Positions 10,384 through 21,930 of a DNA stretch of 64,000 nt are shown here, one piece after another. The position numbers and the translations under genes were made by a program. A model generated the notes under the pieces. The model worked only from the letters and a program-made list of their open reading frames with translations, had not been told where the DNA came from and searched no databases. Location of the stretch: NCBI GenBank assembly GCA_014529385.2, contig CM043966.1, positions 105,037,087 to 105,101,086 of the forward strand. The letters run 5' to 3'. Within the stretch, counting starts at the first letter, position 1. The number at the start of each line of letters is the position of its first letter. Source of the stretch: Adiantum capillus-veneris. Taxonomy: Eukaryota > Streptophyta > Polypodiopsida > Polypodiales > Pteridaceae.

Positions 10384-11394
10384 TGTCACGTGCACATCTA
10401 ACCCTATGTGCATGTGGACAAGCTACTTCAGGTCTAGGGTTCAGGTCAGCTTAGGAAGTGTTATAGCACCTTTGTGAGCAGGTGCGCAGGCCGGGCTTGT
10501 CCAAGCACTTAAGAGTAGTTGCATATCCTCTGGTTTCACACAGCATGATCATCACCATTACAGTCAGTAGCCATCATGAGCATTTTACAGTGCACAGAAC
10601 CCATTTTCCCTATTTTAGCTATTTTTCACTTATTATTAATAAGTGACTTTGTTGGGAAACTGGGTAGGTCATTTTTTATAAGTTAATATATAAGAAAAGC
10701 TAGCGCTAGCACTTTCTGGCAAAAGAGGCAGCAGAGATCCAGTATCTAGCAGTGCACCTTCTCAACAAGACCGGCGGAACTCCCCAACGTTTTCATCCAT
10801 CAAGACTTCCAGAGTTTTCTGCAACAGCTCTGCCTTGGCGATTTTGCTACAACGCACCTGGCGTTTTCAGTCAGCAGTACCACATCAGGCCTAGCATTTT
10901 TGGTACAATACTCCTGGCGTTTTTGCAACTGCAGATTGCCCTAGCATTTTGCAGTTTCTGGGGTCAGATCAACCATTGCATCATCATTTCCAGATTTCAG
11001 CACTTACCGCAAGGACAGTCCCAAACCTCACAGATCTCACCTTCCCGCAGCAGATCCTCGCCGCACAGTCAGATCAGCCAGCATTTTCAGTTTAAACCCG
11101 CTGTTTGCAGATTTCAGCATCTGCGCTTTCAGCGCATCGTCATCACGTCGTCGCCATCGCCGTCCTCGCCGACACAATGTCAGAATTCAACAGTTAGTAG
11201 ATTTTCAGGTTTCGGCCCCTAGCGTTTTCAGATTTCAGCCCATCTCGTCGTCGTCGTCATCATTGTCGTCGACATCATCGGCAAGTCCATTGCATCTAGA
11301 CCATTGTACCACATTTGTGCAATCAATAGCATAGACCTCTCTCAAGATAGAGAGGGGGGCCCTTGGGGGAGGGTTAGACAACAGTCTAATGTCG

Positions 11395-11468
<74 letters not shown>

Positions 11469-11568
11469 CGAGCGGAAGGCTCTCCGTTCCAGTAAAAGGA
11501 ACCCTTGAGCACAATTCGGAGCACTAACCTTGAGCAAAGTTCAACATTCACTTCCGTTGCACCTTACA
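10384..11568 (+). repeat. 5' LTR of family A copy I (A1)
   Basis: Starts TGTCACGTGCACATC and ends GCACCTTACA. It has a TATATAAG box at 10687-10694, iterations of AGCGTTTT, a leader hairpin at 11336-11355 and a (CT)n tract at 11399-11464. The family shows TG...CA ends throughout. Confidence 0.85.
11399..11464 (+). repeat. (CT)n microsatellite expanded inside LTR A1
   Basis: Other family A LTRs have only a short CTCTCTCT stretch at the same place, so the expansion is specific to this copy. Confidence 0.9.
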
Positions 11569-11620
11569 TAGGTCTCACAGTTTTGGCAGTGTTCTATATC
11601 ACTCAAGGAAAAAACCACAG
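11569..11620 (+). promoter_or_regulatory. PBS and start of leader of family A copy I
   Basis: TAGGTCTCACAG stands where the other copies have TTGGTATCAGAGC, so the primer-binding site has mutated. The segment ends CACAG, the target-site duplication of copy II. Confidence 0.6.
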
Positions 11621-11995
11621 TGTCACGTGCACATCGAACCCTATGTGCATGTGCACAAGCTACTTCAAGTCCGGGTTTAGGTCAGCTTAGGAAGTGTTCT
11701 GGCACCTTTGTGAGCCTGTGCGAAGGCCGTGCATGTCCACGCACTTAGAGTAGTTGCATATCCTCTCGTTGCACACAGCATGATCATCAGCATTACAATC
11801 AATAACCATCATGAGCATTTTACAGGGCACAGAACCCATTTTCCCTATTTTAGTCATTTTTCACTTATTATTAATAAGTGACTTTGTTGGGAAACAGGGT
11901 AGGGCAAATTTGCTAAATAATATATAAGGAAACTGGCAGTCACTTAGTGAAAGCAGAAGAAGAAAGGAGAGCACAGGCAAACACTTGCAGCAGGC
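11621..11995 (+). repeat. 5' LTR of copy II, first part (A2)
   Basis: Starts TGTCACGTGCACATC. It has a TATATAAG box at 11921-11928 and is cut at CAGGC (11991-11995) by element B. It resumes at 20256 with the same CAGGC and the CTTCTCAAGCAAGAACCTCC block seen in A6. Confidence 0.85.
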
Positions 11996-13432
11996 TGTCA
12001 CCGGGAGCTGTATTTTTCCTATTGCCTTCCGTAAATAAGTATTAGATATATTTATTTTATTTTTACTTGTTTTCCCCGGAACCCCTGAAAAGGTGCAAGT
12101 GGACATTGCATGGCCAGTGTGAAACGGCTGCAGCCAAATGGGTTTCTCACATCGGGGATCTAGGTCAGTCAAACAGGGACTGCCCGGGCCAGTTAGCACT
12201 GAATTCTGATGAGTATGGAAGCTCGTGTGCGCCAAACTGGAATTTGGGCCACTCGTCAAGTCACTGCAACTTTATAAGTTGAAAGGGGCCAGTAAATTAA
12301 CCCACATTGTAGATGTTGGTCAAATGGTAGTCTTCAATGATGGTCAGGAGACCAATAGGGACGCCATGGAAGCATCTCCTAAAATTTAGGGAACTGCTAT
12401 TTTTGACCGGAAAATTTGTTCGAGTCATTAGCTTTGGAATGACAAGGGGAACATTTTATTGCTCTGCTGCCTAGTCAACTGACGCACCAGTTGAGATATT
12501 TTTAGCAAAGAAAGCCCAAACTCGGAAACTGGGCGACGTGTCAGCCTGTGAGCGATTCTGCCACTCTGGGAGGCAAAAACGAGCTGCATATCAACAAAGG
12601 GGGCGCCATTTTCAGCCTCAGGTGGATTGTAGCAGGTACAGAAGCTATGGAATGCTTACCTTGCCCTCTATGCACAGTATGATGACGGGAGTGATGCCCC
12701 GCACGCTACATACTGCTCTCTTTCTCCCCTACGTACAGTACGTTATGCCCCACTAGTGGGCTTCTCATTTGACCTATGTACAGCTGTGGGGAAATATGCT
12801 TTCATGCCGAGGCAAGAGCCTCTTTGCAAAGGAACCGGTGTAGCTAGCTGCTGTACCAAAGCAGGTCCACGAGAGTGTGATAACCTCTCGATTGCGCAGT
12901 AAATTCAGCACTGTTTGCTTGCTGTTTTTTACTCTGTTTTGAGACTGTTTTGTGCCCGGGATGCTTCCAGAATCAAGGGGCACTAAGCCCAAGGTGCAGG
13001 GAACAGTGTAGGGACAATCGTGTGTCCAAATCAGGTCAAAAACAGGGCTGAACCAGAAATTACAGCGACCTGCAATTTACTGTTTTGCGCTCCCGATTGA
13101 GGGAATATGTCCGTGACAGAGGGCCTACCTTAGAAACTGATTCGGATTGATTTCGGTATCGTTATGCTGCCGAAATTTTGCTGAATCTGGAGTGTACTAG
13201 CTGGATGCAGGTGTTGTCTTCCAGGGGCTCTTTTTTGTAATTCTCTCTCTCTAAATTAAAGAAATACCGAAAGGGGCGCCAGTCTCTGGGGCCTACAGGG
13301 TGTCGGTCTCATGTGCGCAGTGACATTCTAGTCGTTGGACGCAATTGTGTTCTCTTCCCTTCTCATTGCTCTGTGTAAAGTTTACAGGTAATTGAAATAG
13401 TACCGCCCTCTACGTTGTACGGGCCGGTTATA
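11996..13432 (+). repeat. 5' LTR of element B
   Basis: Starts TGTCACCGGGAGC and ends GGGCCGGTTATA, so it lacks the usual terminal CA; the 3' copy ends the same way. It is homologous to 18827-20255 throughout. Confidence 0.9.
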
Positions 13433-13452
13433 TGGTTCCATCGACGGGATAG
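13433..13452 (+). promoter_or_regulatory. Primer-binding site of element B
   Basis: TGGTTCCATCGACGGG follows the 5' LTR directly. It begins TGG, as required for the CCA end of a tRNA, but is not the initiator-Met type used by family A. The tRNA was not identified. Confidence 0.5.
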
Positions 13453-13487
13453 TCACTTTTTCTTCAAAAAGTGCAGCGTGGATTGTT

Positions 13488-16400
13488 GTGGGTGAAAGCA
13501 ACACAGAGCTTGTCGATATGGCAGAGAAGAGAGACCAAGTACCTGAAGAGGGATCTTCCTCACATGGCACAGAGAAAATTCCTTCAACTCTTCAAGAAGA
13601 GGACAGGTTGTTTAGAACTCAACTGCGTTGTTGCATGGACATGTTTCAACAGTTGGCTAACAACCCAAGGATGCAGGAATTCTTACAGGCTCCGACACAG
13701 GGTTTTCAGCCTCCTACACAGGGCATAACTAAGCCGTTGCAGGAAAAGGAGATTTCCAATGCGCAGAGGACTCATGATGCTCGAGGGAAAGCCCATGTGG
13801 TTGAGCAACTAGCGGTGTCCAATGATCCAAAGCAACTTGCTTTAGCTGGACAGGAACCGTTTGTGAATGGTCAAGGGAGCAATGAACAGGCTATGCGTCA
13901 AACCCTTCCATTACCTAATACTTATCCTGGTTATTTTGGAGGTGGTTCAGTGTTTCAAGCTATGGCTAGACCTTCCACATATGCCAGGGAATGTGTTCGG
14001 GACAATGCAAACAGGCATGGGTAACCCTATCTACGCGAACATGGGTGTCTAACCAGGTTTTCAGGGTGCCTATGGCCAGTTTCGAGTGCCTGGAACACAA
14101 TTTGGTATGGCTGGTTTTTCGCAGCCATACGTACAAAATGCAGATATGACAAGGAAAACAGTTGATGCGAGTGCTAGAATGAACACTCATGGAGCACCAC
14201 TGTTACAGGCACCTGTTTATGATAATGTGGCTCCTTTGAGTCAGCCTAAGGATTACAAGGAAGGTGGGCAGGAAGTGAAGTTTGAAACTTTCAGAGGAAC
14301 TGAGGACCAATTAAAGGCTTTGACCTTCATACAGTAGTTCGATGCAGCTTATGCTGGAGGCAACTTCACGGAATCTTCAAAGATACGCAAGGCTGCCACT
14401 TTCTTGAAAGGGAATGCGCTTCAATGGTGGACCGCATTGTTGAACCAAGGTCAAGCCCCAACAACGTGGATCCAATTCAAACAACTTTTTGCGCCTGCAT
14501 GGTTGACAAACACTTTTGAAGTGGATGTGATGACGGAATGGCACGAGTTGAATGCTAAACAATGTGCGAATCTGGAAGAGTACAATAAACGGTTTTGGGC
14601 CGCACTGTTGCCAGTCCCCTCTTACAGGTTTGTGCCTTTGTCAGAACAAATTGAGAAGTATTGTTGCGGATTGCCCAAGAAAATCAAGGACTACTGCACA
14701 AAGACTACTGTCATGAATATGTGTCAATTGATAGAGAATGCAAGAGTGGCCAACAATCTGTCGAAGGGAGATTCCGATGGATTTAATAGCTACAAGAAAG
14801 GGGCCCAGGGCAAACAGTTTTCAGCCAAGGACAATGTTGCAGCAAAGCCTTCTGAGTCTCCTACAAAGAAGCCCTCCACTGAAGAAGCTGATACGTCCAA
14901 GAAGCAGTCTAAATCTTCTTCAGAACGAGGACAAGGACAAAAAAGGCATTTTTCTGGCAAAACTTTTCAAGAAAGGAAAGCTCTTAGGGAGGCCAAGAAA
15001 TGCTACATTTGTGAACAGGAAGGACACTTTGCAAATGAGTGCCCACAGAAGAAGTCACAGGATAAGGATGACAAGTCAAACCATAAAGGGAAGAAGCCAA
15101 AGCCGAGTGCAGGACTTGTTCCAGATTTGGTTGGAGATCAGCCAAACACAGATGCCACGGAGCTGTGCAGAGCTTGGGGCAAAGTTAGAGACCAAACAGT
15201 GCTGGTTTTCTTTGATCCAGGAGCCCGTGCAAATTTCATATCACCAGAATTGGCATCAAAGTTGGGCATTCGTGCAGAGGAGATGGGTATGACAGGCGAA
15301 GCAGGTTTGGCATGCCCAGGACATTCAGAGCCTGTTACTCCCATTCTAGGAAAGCTTCGTCTGCACATTCAGAGCTATGTGGATGCGGAAGAATTTCATA
15401 TTATGCCGCTTGAGGGCTGTGATGTGTTGTTGGGCATCCCATGGTGTTACAGGTTGCATGCTATGATGGATACTTACAACAAAAAGATAACCCTTATACA
15501 TAGAGGAAAGACTCATGTCCTTGATGTAAAGCTTAAAGGCGAGTCTGTTCCAGTTGTTTCTGCTTCTGCTATTTCATCTGTAATAAAGAATCATCTTTCT
15601 GCGTACTTGATCTTTGCAAAAGAAGTACCTCAAGTTGTATCTAATTTGTCTACCTTAGGTAAAGACAGGTCAACTTTTTTGAGTGGTTTCAATGATTGTT
15701 TTTCGGACTCTTTGCCAGGGGAGTTACCTCCTGAGAGACCTGAGGATCATACTATAGATCTTGTGCCAGGTTCTAGTCCACCGAATAGACCACCATACAG
15801 GGTTAGTGCAGCCCAGCAGAAAGAGATTATGGGTCAGGTCAACGAGCTTTTAGAGAAGGGGCTGATTCAGCCCAGTTCATCCCCTTTTTGTTCGCCTGTA
15901 CTCTTAGTGCAGAAGAAGGATGGTTCATGGCGCATGTGCATTGACTATCGCGCCTTGAATAAGAATACCATCAAGAACAGGTTCCCCATACCGAGGATAG
16001 ATGACATTCTTGATCGGCTTGAGGGAGCGTCATTGTTTACAAGGATAGACCTAAAGAGCGGGTATCATCAGATACGCATTAGACCAGAAGATGTCCATAA
16101 GACTGCGTTCAGGACAACATTTGGTCTCTATGAGTTTCTTGTCATGTCATTTGGTCTCTATGAGTTTCTTGTCATGTCATTTGGTCTCACAAATGCTCCT
16201 GCCACATTTAATAGAATGATGGACAAAATTTTTAGACCACATAGAAACTTCGTGGGTACCTTCTTTGATGACATGATTGTCTACTCAAAGTCTGAAGAGG
16301 AGCATAGGGATCACTTGACCGCAGTCTTCAATGAGCTACGCAAGAATAGGCTACTCATTAATGCGAACAAAAGTGAGTTCTTTTTGCAAGAGATTCACTT

Positions 16401-18518
16401 CCTTGGGCACATTGTTTCAAAGGATGGGGTACGCATGGATCCCGCTAAAGTGGAAGCAATTAGGTCATGGCCAGACTTGAAGTCCGTACATGACATTCGA
16501 AGCTTTCTAGGCTTATGTTCCTACTACAGGAGGTTCATCCGAAATTTTGCTGAGATTGCTTCTCCACTCCATGCACTGCAAGGAAAAGGAGTTACTTTCA
16601 AGTGGACAGCCAAGGAAATTTTAGCGTTCAAACACTTGAAAGAGAAGCTGACTTCAGATCCGGTAATTATTTTGCCAGATCTTTCTAAACCTTTTGTGGT
16701 TCAATGTGATGCGTGTGGCCATAGTCTTGGTGCAGTTCTAATGCAGAATGGCCGAGTAGTCGCATATGAGAGCAGAATTCTTTTGAAGACTGAAAGGAAC
16801 TTGCAAGTCTATGAGAAAGAATTGTTGGCAGTAATTCATGCTCTCACTAGTTGGAAACACTATTTGCTAGGGGCTGATTTTGTTGTCCAAACAGATCATC
16901 AAACCTTGCGATATTTTCTCACACAGACGAAGTTGTCTGAGAAGCACATGCGATGGGCAAACATCTTGTCAATGTTCCATTTTTAGATTGTGCATGTGCA
17001 AGGGAAAAAGAACGTGGTGGCTGATGCGTTGTCACGAAAGCCCCAAATTTCAGCAGTGTCAATTCCGTATCATTGTATACTAGACGAAATGAAGACTCAG
17101 ATTTTGCAAGGATCTATGACCAGCTTGTTGATGGGCAACATTATGAGCACTATATGCTTAAGAATGACTTTCTCATGATGCATGGAAAGTTATGCGTTAC
17201 TAAACAGTTACGGCCAAAGATTTTGATGGAAAGTCATGCTCCACCTTATGCTCGGCATCGTGGAATTGAGGCGACAGTGAAAGGGGTTGAGGCATTCTTC
17301 TATTGGCCAGCTTTGCGTCAAGATGTTGACACATTTGTAAGATCATGCTTAGTATGCCAAAAAGTCAAATTTGACAGACAAAAGCAACCGGGATTGTTGC
17401 AGCCATTGCCGATCCCTGATAGACCATGGGAAAGTATAGCAATGGACTTTATCTTTGATCTTCCAAGGACGCAAATAGGAAATGATGGGATTTGGACTAT
17501 CATTTGTAGGTTCAGTAAGCAGGCCCATTTCATTCCTGTTAGGAAGAAGATAAAGCCAGAACACATGGTCAAGATATTCATGAGCAATATCTTTAAATAT
17601 CATGGGATGCCTCAGTCAATTGTCAGTGACAGGGATCCACGTATGACAAGTCTTTTCTGGAAGGCATTGTTTGAGAACATGGGCACTACACTCAAGTTCT
17701 CTTATTCGTTTCATCCGCAAACTGATGGACAGTCAGAAGAGGCAAATTCTATTGTCTTGGACTTGCTCAAATGTTATGTGTCAGAGCACAAGGCAACTTG
17801 GGAACACCATCTTCCATTGGTTGAATATGCTTACAATAACACTATGCATACATCAATAGGTAAGGCACCATTTGAGATAGTGGAAGGAGGGAAGAAAGTC
17901 CCACCCATTTTGCAGACTAAGGACAAGATATTTGAGGCAGACAAGTATGTGCAAGATATGGATGAAACATACAGGAAGATAAAGATTGCTCTTGAGAAGA
18001 CTCAGGCTAAGCAAAAGAAAGCTGCTGATCGTCACCGTCGTGAATTTGTATTTTCACTTGGTGATTGGGTACTTTTGCATTTTGAAAAGGCCAAGTTAAG
18101 GAAAAGGAAAGGCAAGGAACGCTTGTTTCCTAAGCTCAGTATGCGATATTATTGTCCTTTTCAGATTTCAGAAAAGATCAGCGATGTAGCTTACAGGTTA
18201 AAGCTACCAGAAGGCTGGAAAATACATAATGCTTTTCATGTCAGCCTTCTAAGGCCCTTTGTTGGTGATGTGCCAGAGAATATGCTTGATGAGGAACAAC
18301 CCGAAGTGGAAGAATTGGATGAAATCCTTGTTCCTGAACAGATATTGGCACATAAAGAAAGAAAGGTTAGAGGAAAAGTTGCAAGACGCTATTTGGTGAA
18401 GTTCAAGAACTATCCATCGTTAGATGCGAAATGGATGGAAGAGTCTGAATTGGTTGATTCCCCTCAGCTATTGCAATTGCATCTTGAAGCCTTTCAAATG
18501 GAACCCATAGTGACTTGA
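13488..18518 (+). pseudogene. Gag-pol polyprotein of chromodomain gypsy element B, degraded
   Basis: Gag starts at 13488 (MGESNTELVDMAEK). A frameshift near 13965 and stops at 14050 and 14335 break gag; the longest frame is 14404-16986. Domains: zinc knuckle CYICEQEGHFANEC (about 15001), protease FFDPGARANFIS (15211), and RT with FFDDMIVYS (16261). RNase H carries VQCDACGHSLGAVL (16702) and ends at a TAG (16984) before GKKNVVADALS. Frame changes near 17085. Integrase (to 18518) has an H-H-C-C finger ending CLVCQKVKF, a D-D-E core (MDFIFDLP, VSDRD, DGQSEEAN) and a C-terminal chromodomain (RYLVKFKNYPS, AKWMEESEL). The RT carries an in-frame 10-residue tandem duplication at 16120-16179. The domain order and chromodomain identify a chromovirus. 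It is not expressible as it stands. Confidence 0.93.
16120..16179 (+). repeat. In-frame 30-bp tandem duplication in RT of element B
   Basis: 16120-16149 and 16150-16179 are identical and encode FGLYEFLVMS twice, directly before the FGLTNAPATF motif. Other elements in the window have the block once. Confidence 0.9.
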
Positions 18519-18813
18519 TGCAGCCTTTTTGAAGCAAGGCAAGAGCATGGTTCATGATGCTCAAGAGAGTAGTTAAGCAATTGTCTCTACTCTTTCCATA
18601 CAGAATTTAGCTAGAGAAGTTTGTGCTCAAGAGTACACTAGAAGACTTCTATGCTTGCTATATGTGTCGTAGCCAGGTTGGTGGGATTGTTTAATCGTCC
18701 AACGCTACATTTCCGGAAGCATGTATATCTTGGATTCCCATCATAGAATATATGTGATATCAGGAGATACTGCATGTATTATTGGCATGCAAGCGAGTTC
18801 GCTTGCAGTATTT
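18519..18813 (+). other. 3' untranslated region of element B
   Basis: About 300 bp between the integrase stop and the polypurine tract. No reading frame or structure was recognised. Confidence 0.6.
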
Positions 18814-18826
18814 CAAGGGTGGGGTG
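18814..18826 (+). promoter_or_regulatory. Polypurine tract of element B
   Basis: AAGGGTGGGG lies immediately 5' of the 3' LTR start TGTCACCAGGAGG. Confidence 0.6.
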
Positions 18827-20255
18827 TGTCACCAGGAGGTGTATTTTCCTGTTGCCTTCCGTAAATAAGTATTATATATATTTATTTTATTTTTACTTGT
18901 TTTTCTCGGAACCCTTGAAAAGGTGCAAGTGGACATTGCATGGCCAGTGTGAAACGGCTGCAGCCAAATGGGTTTCTCACATCGGGGATCTAGGTCGGTC
19001 AAACACGGACTGCCCGGGCCAGTTAGCACTAAATTCTGATGAGTATGGAAGCTCGTGTGTGCCAAACTGGAATTTGGGCCACTCGTCAAGTCACTGCAAC
19101 TTTATAAGTTGAAAGGGGCCAGTAAATTAACCCACATTGTAGATGTTGGTCAAATGGTAGTCTTCAATGATGGTCAGGAGACCAATAAGGACGCCATGGA
19201 AGCATCTCCTAAAATTTAGGGAACTGCTATTTTTGACCGGAAAATGTGTTCGCGTCATTAGCTCTGGAATGACAAGGGGAACATTTTATTGCTCTACTGC
19301 CAAGTCAACTGACGCACCAGTTGAGATATTTTTAGCAGAGAAAGCCCAAACTCGGAAACTGGGCGACGTGTCAGCCTGTGAGCGATTCTGCCACTCTGGG
19401 AGGCAAAAACAAGCTGCATATCAACAAAGGGGACGACATTTTCAGCCTCAGGTGGATTGTAGCAGGTACAGAAGCTATGGAATGCTTACCTTGCCCTCTA
19501 TGCACAGTATGGTGACGGGAGTGATGCCCCGCACGCTACATACTGCTCTCTTTCTCCCCTACGTACAGTATGTTATGCCCCACTAGTGGGCTTCTCATTT
19601 GACCAGCTGTGGGGAAATATGCTTTCATGCCGAGGCAAGAGCCTCTTTGCACAGGAACCGGTGTAGCTAGCTGCTGCACCAAAGCAGGTCCACGAGAGGG
19701 TGATAACCTCTCGATTTCGCAGTAAATTCAGCACTGTTTGCTTACTGTTTTTTACTCTGTTTTGAGACTGTTTGTGCCCGGGATGCTTCCAGAATCAAGG
19801 GGCACTAAGCCCAAGGTGCAGGGAACAGTGTAGGGATAGTCGTGTGCCCAAATCAGGTCAAAAACAGGGCTGAACCAGAAATTACAGCGACCTGCAATTT
19901 ACTGTTTTGTGCTCCCGATTGAGGGAATATGTCCGTGGAACAGAGGGCCTACCTTCGAAACTGATTCGGATTGATTTCAGTATCGTTATGCTGCCGAAAT
20001 TTTGCCGAATCTGGAGCGTACTAGCTGGATGCAGGTGTTGTCTTCCAGGGGCTCTTTTTTGTAATTCTCTCTCTCTAAATTAAAGAAATACCGAAAGGGC
20101 GCCAATCTTTGGGGCCTACAGGGTGTCGGTCTCGTGTGCGCAGTGACATTCTAGTCGTTGGACGCAACTGTGTTCTCTTCCCTTCTCAGTGCTCTGTGTA
20201 AAGTTTACAAGTAATTGAAATAGTACCGCCCTCTACGTTGTACGGGCCGGTTATA
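18827..20255 (+). repeat. 3' LTR of element B
   Basis: Near-identical to 11996-13432. Starts TGTCACCAGGAGG and ends GGCCGGTTATA. It is followed by the CAGGC duplication and the resumed family A LTR. Confidence 0.9.
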
Positions 20256-20260
20256 CAGGC

Positions 20261-20864
20261 TCTCTAACCTCCCTTCTCAAGCAAGAACCTCCACGAACAC
20301 TGGCGTCTTTTAACAGCTTTACACCAACGTTTTCAGCAGATCCAACACAGCGTTTTCAGCCTGCAGTAGACAACGTTTTCAGCAAGCAAGCATCAGCATT
20401 TTCTGTCCAGCCACATCAGCGTTTTGTAGCAAACAATCCAGCGCGTTTTCAGCAGGTCAAAAACAGCGTTTTCAGTAGACAAAGCAGCGCTTCCAACCCA
20501 GAGGAAGTTAGCATTCTCAGCCAGTCGTCTCCGACCTAAATCCTCATTGCATAATTGCATCAAGAACTTGCATCGTCACCTTGTATCAGATTTGTGCAAG
20601 CAATAGCATAGACTTCTCTCGCCATCGAGAGAAGGGCCCTTGGAGGAGGGTTTGACAACTTTTCTGGGGTCGTATTCCTCTGTCTCTCTATCTCTCAATC
20701 TCAGTACCTTCATTCACAGTGTTGTCCACTTTGTTTGTGATCATTTGCACTCTCTCACTAAGCAAGGGAAGGCTCTCCCTTCCGTAATTAAAAGGAACCC
20801 TTGAGCACAATTCGGAGCACTCATCTTGAGCAAAGTTCAACATTCACATCCGCTGCACCTTACA
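20261..20864 (+). repeat. 5' LTR of copy II, second part (A2)
   Basis: It carries at least six copies of an AGCGTTTTCAGC-like motif (20320-20480), a perfect 9-bp hairpin at 20613-20634, a second hairpin at 20767-20783, and the terminal GCACCTTACA. Confidence 0.85.
20613..20634 (+). ncRNA. Conserved leader hairpin in family A LTR (copy A2)
   Basis: CTTCTCTCG, loop CCAT, CGAGAGAAG is a perfect 9-bp stem. Equivalent stems occur in the other A LTRs with different but still pairing bases. It lies in the probable R/U5 leader, followed by the conserved GGGCCCTTGGAGGAGGGTTT or GGGGCCTTCGGAGGAGGGT block. Confidence 0.65.
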
Positions 20865-20877
20865 TTGGTATCAGAGC
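20865..20877 (+). promoter_or_regulatory. Primer-binding site of family A copy II
   Basis: TTGGTATCAGAGC follows the LTR end directly. TGGTATCAGAGC is complementary to the 3' end of plant initiator tRNA-Met. Confidence 0.85.
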
Positions 20878-21292
20878 TTTGGCAGTGTTCCGTATCACTC
20901 AAGGAAAGAACGACAAGATTTTTTTTGCTTGTTGCGGTCGCAACGTAACCCAAGTCCTCTTGGGCGGGTCGATTCCTAATCATGTTTTTGAAGAGTGACA
21001 GGAATCCCAAGAAAGAAGGGCTTGGCCTGCCTCCCCTTGTTCCTCTTTTCACTCATTGAGAGCGGACCGTGCACTAAGCGGCCGGCCAATCGACATGAGG
21101 TGGGAAAAAGCAACCTTGGTGTGAGCGCAAGGCCGCCAAGGGGTGCGCCCCGAGGAAAGAGAAGAGCTCAGGTAAGAGAAGATCCTTCTCTAACACAGAT
21201 TGCAAGCGATAGAAGAACCTCAAGAATCCCAAGAACCACAAGACCCCAAGTTCCTCGTGAACTTAAGAACCCAAGATCTCAGTGTATGGTCA
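20878..21292 (+). other. 5' leader of family A copy II
   Basis: Leader of about 400 bp shared with 24842-25291 and 31511-31891. It contains GCTTGTTGCGGTCGCA, a GCCGGCCAATCGAC block, and a run of AAGAACC repeats just before the gag ATG. There is no gene. Confidence 0.7.
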
Positions 21293-21925
21293 TCACCCAA
21301 AGCGGAATGGACACTTTGCATGAAGGTGATGGGCATGAAGGAGGTGAAGAAGAATTTTCCCCACCAGGAGGTTTTCCGACCCTCCCCCTTCCCAATCTAC
21401 GCCACTGTTTGCACCAAATCTGATGGAGGCTTTGGTCAAGTCGATGATGGACATGATGCTACAACAAGAGGCGCAACGTGCTACCTTGGAGCGCAAGCGC
21501 AAAGAACGACGGTTAGCCTTGGAGCATGACCGTGAGCAAGCGCGCTTGGCGGCCGAAGAAAGACGGTTAGCCTTGGAGCGTGAGTGCGAGCAAGCGAAAC
21601 CCGAGCCGGTCAAAGATGTTGGTGGTTCATCCAGTGGTGCAAGCCGAGATTCGGACTCCAACAACCTCGTCATCGAGAAGTTGACATTCAGTAAGTATGG
21701 CGGTAAGATCGATGCTAATGTTATTCATTCTTGGTTGCATCAATTTAATGCTTATTTTGCGACAACTAAGAAGACAGGAAATAGCAAATCAATGTCACGT
21801 CAAGGGTCACATTAAGAAGGCTTGTCCTAACAAAGCCCCACCTAAAGAACCCACAGCTACCACAAGCACTTTAATGAATCAATCTGCTTTTTCACATGTT
21901 TCTGACACACGCATTGATGAGTAGT
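21293..21925 (+). pseudogene. Gag of family A copy II, degraded
   Basis: Begins at an ATG (about 21287) encoding MVITQSGMDTLHEG, as in copy I. A frameshift leads to the frame at 21423, with MEALVKSMMDMMLQQEAQ and a charged coiled-coil built from LALEREREQARLAAEE-like repeats. The capsid start SWLHQFNAYFATTKK follows. A deletion then joins it to HVKGHIKKACPNKAP, the end of a zinc knuckle. Gag would assemble virus-like particles and bind RNA; here most of the capsid is missing. The frame ends shortly before solo LTR A3. Confidence 0.8.
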
Positions 21926-21930
21926 GTTAT

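Larger units (their letters stand above)
11996..20255 (+). mobile_element. Complete chromodomain Ty3/gypsy element B
   Basis: An 8,260-bp element flanked by CAGGC (11991-11995 and 20256-20260). LTRs are 11996-13432 and 18827-20255. They differ by only a few scattered bases by eye, so it is younger than its host element. Gag, protease, RT, RNase H, integrase and a chromodomain occur in that order. It has lost coding competence through two frameshifts and three stops. Confidence 0.92.

Noticed and set aside
11569-11620. A1 and A2 as the two LTRs of one nearly empty element
   Set aside because: CACAG at 11616-11620 and 31506-31510 shows A2 is the 5' LTR of a separate insertion into copy I's leader.
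12067-12282. Repeated 71-codon frame at 12067 and again at 18900-19112
   Set aside because: Both lie at the same position in the two LTRs of element B and are fixed by LTR identity, not coding selection.
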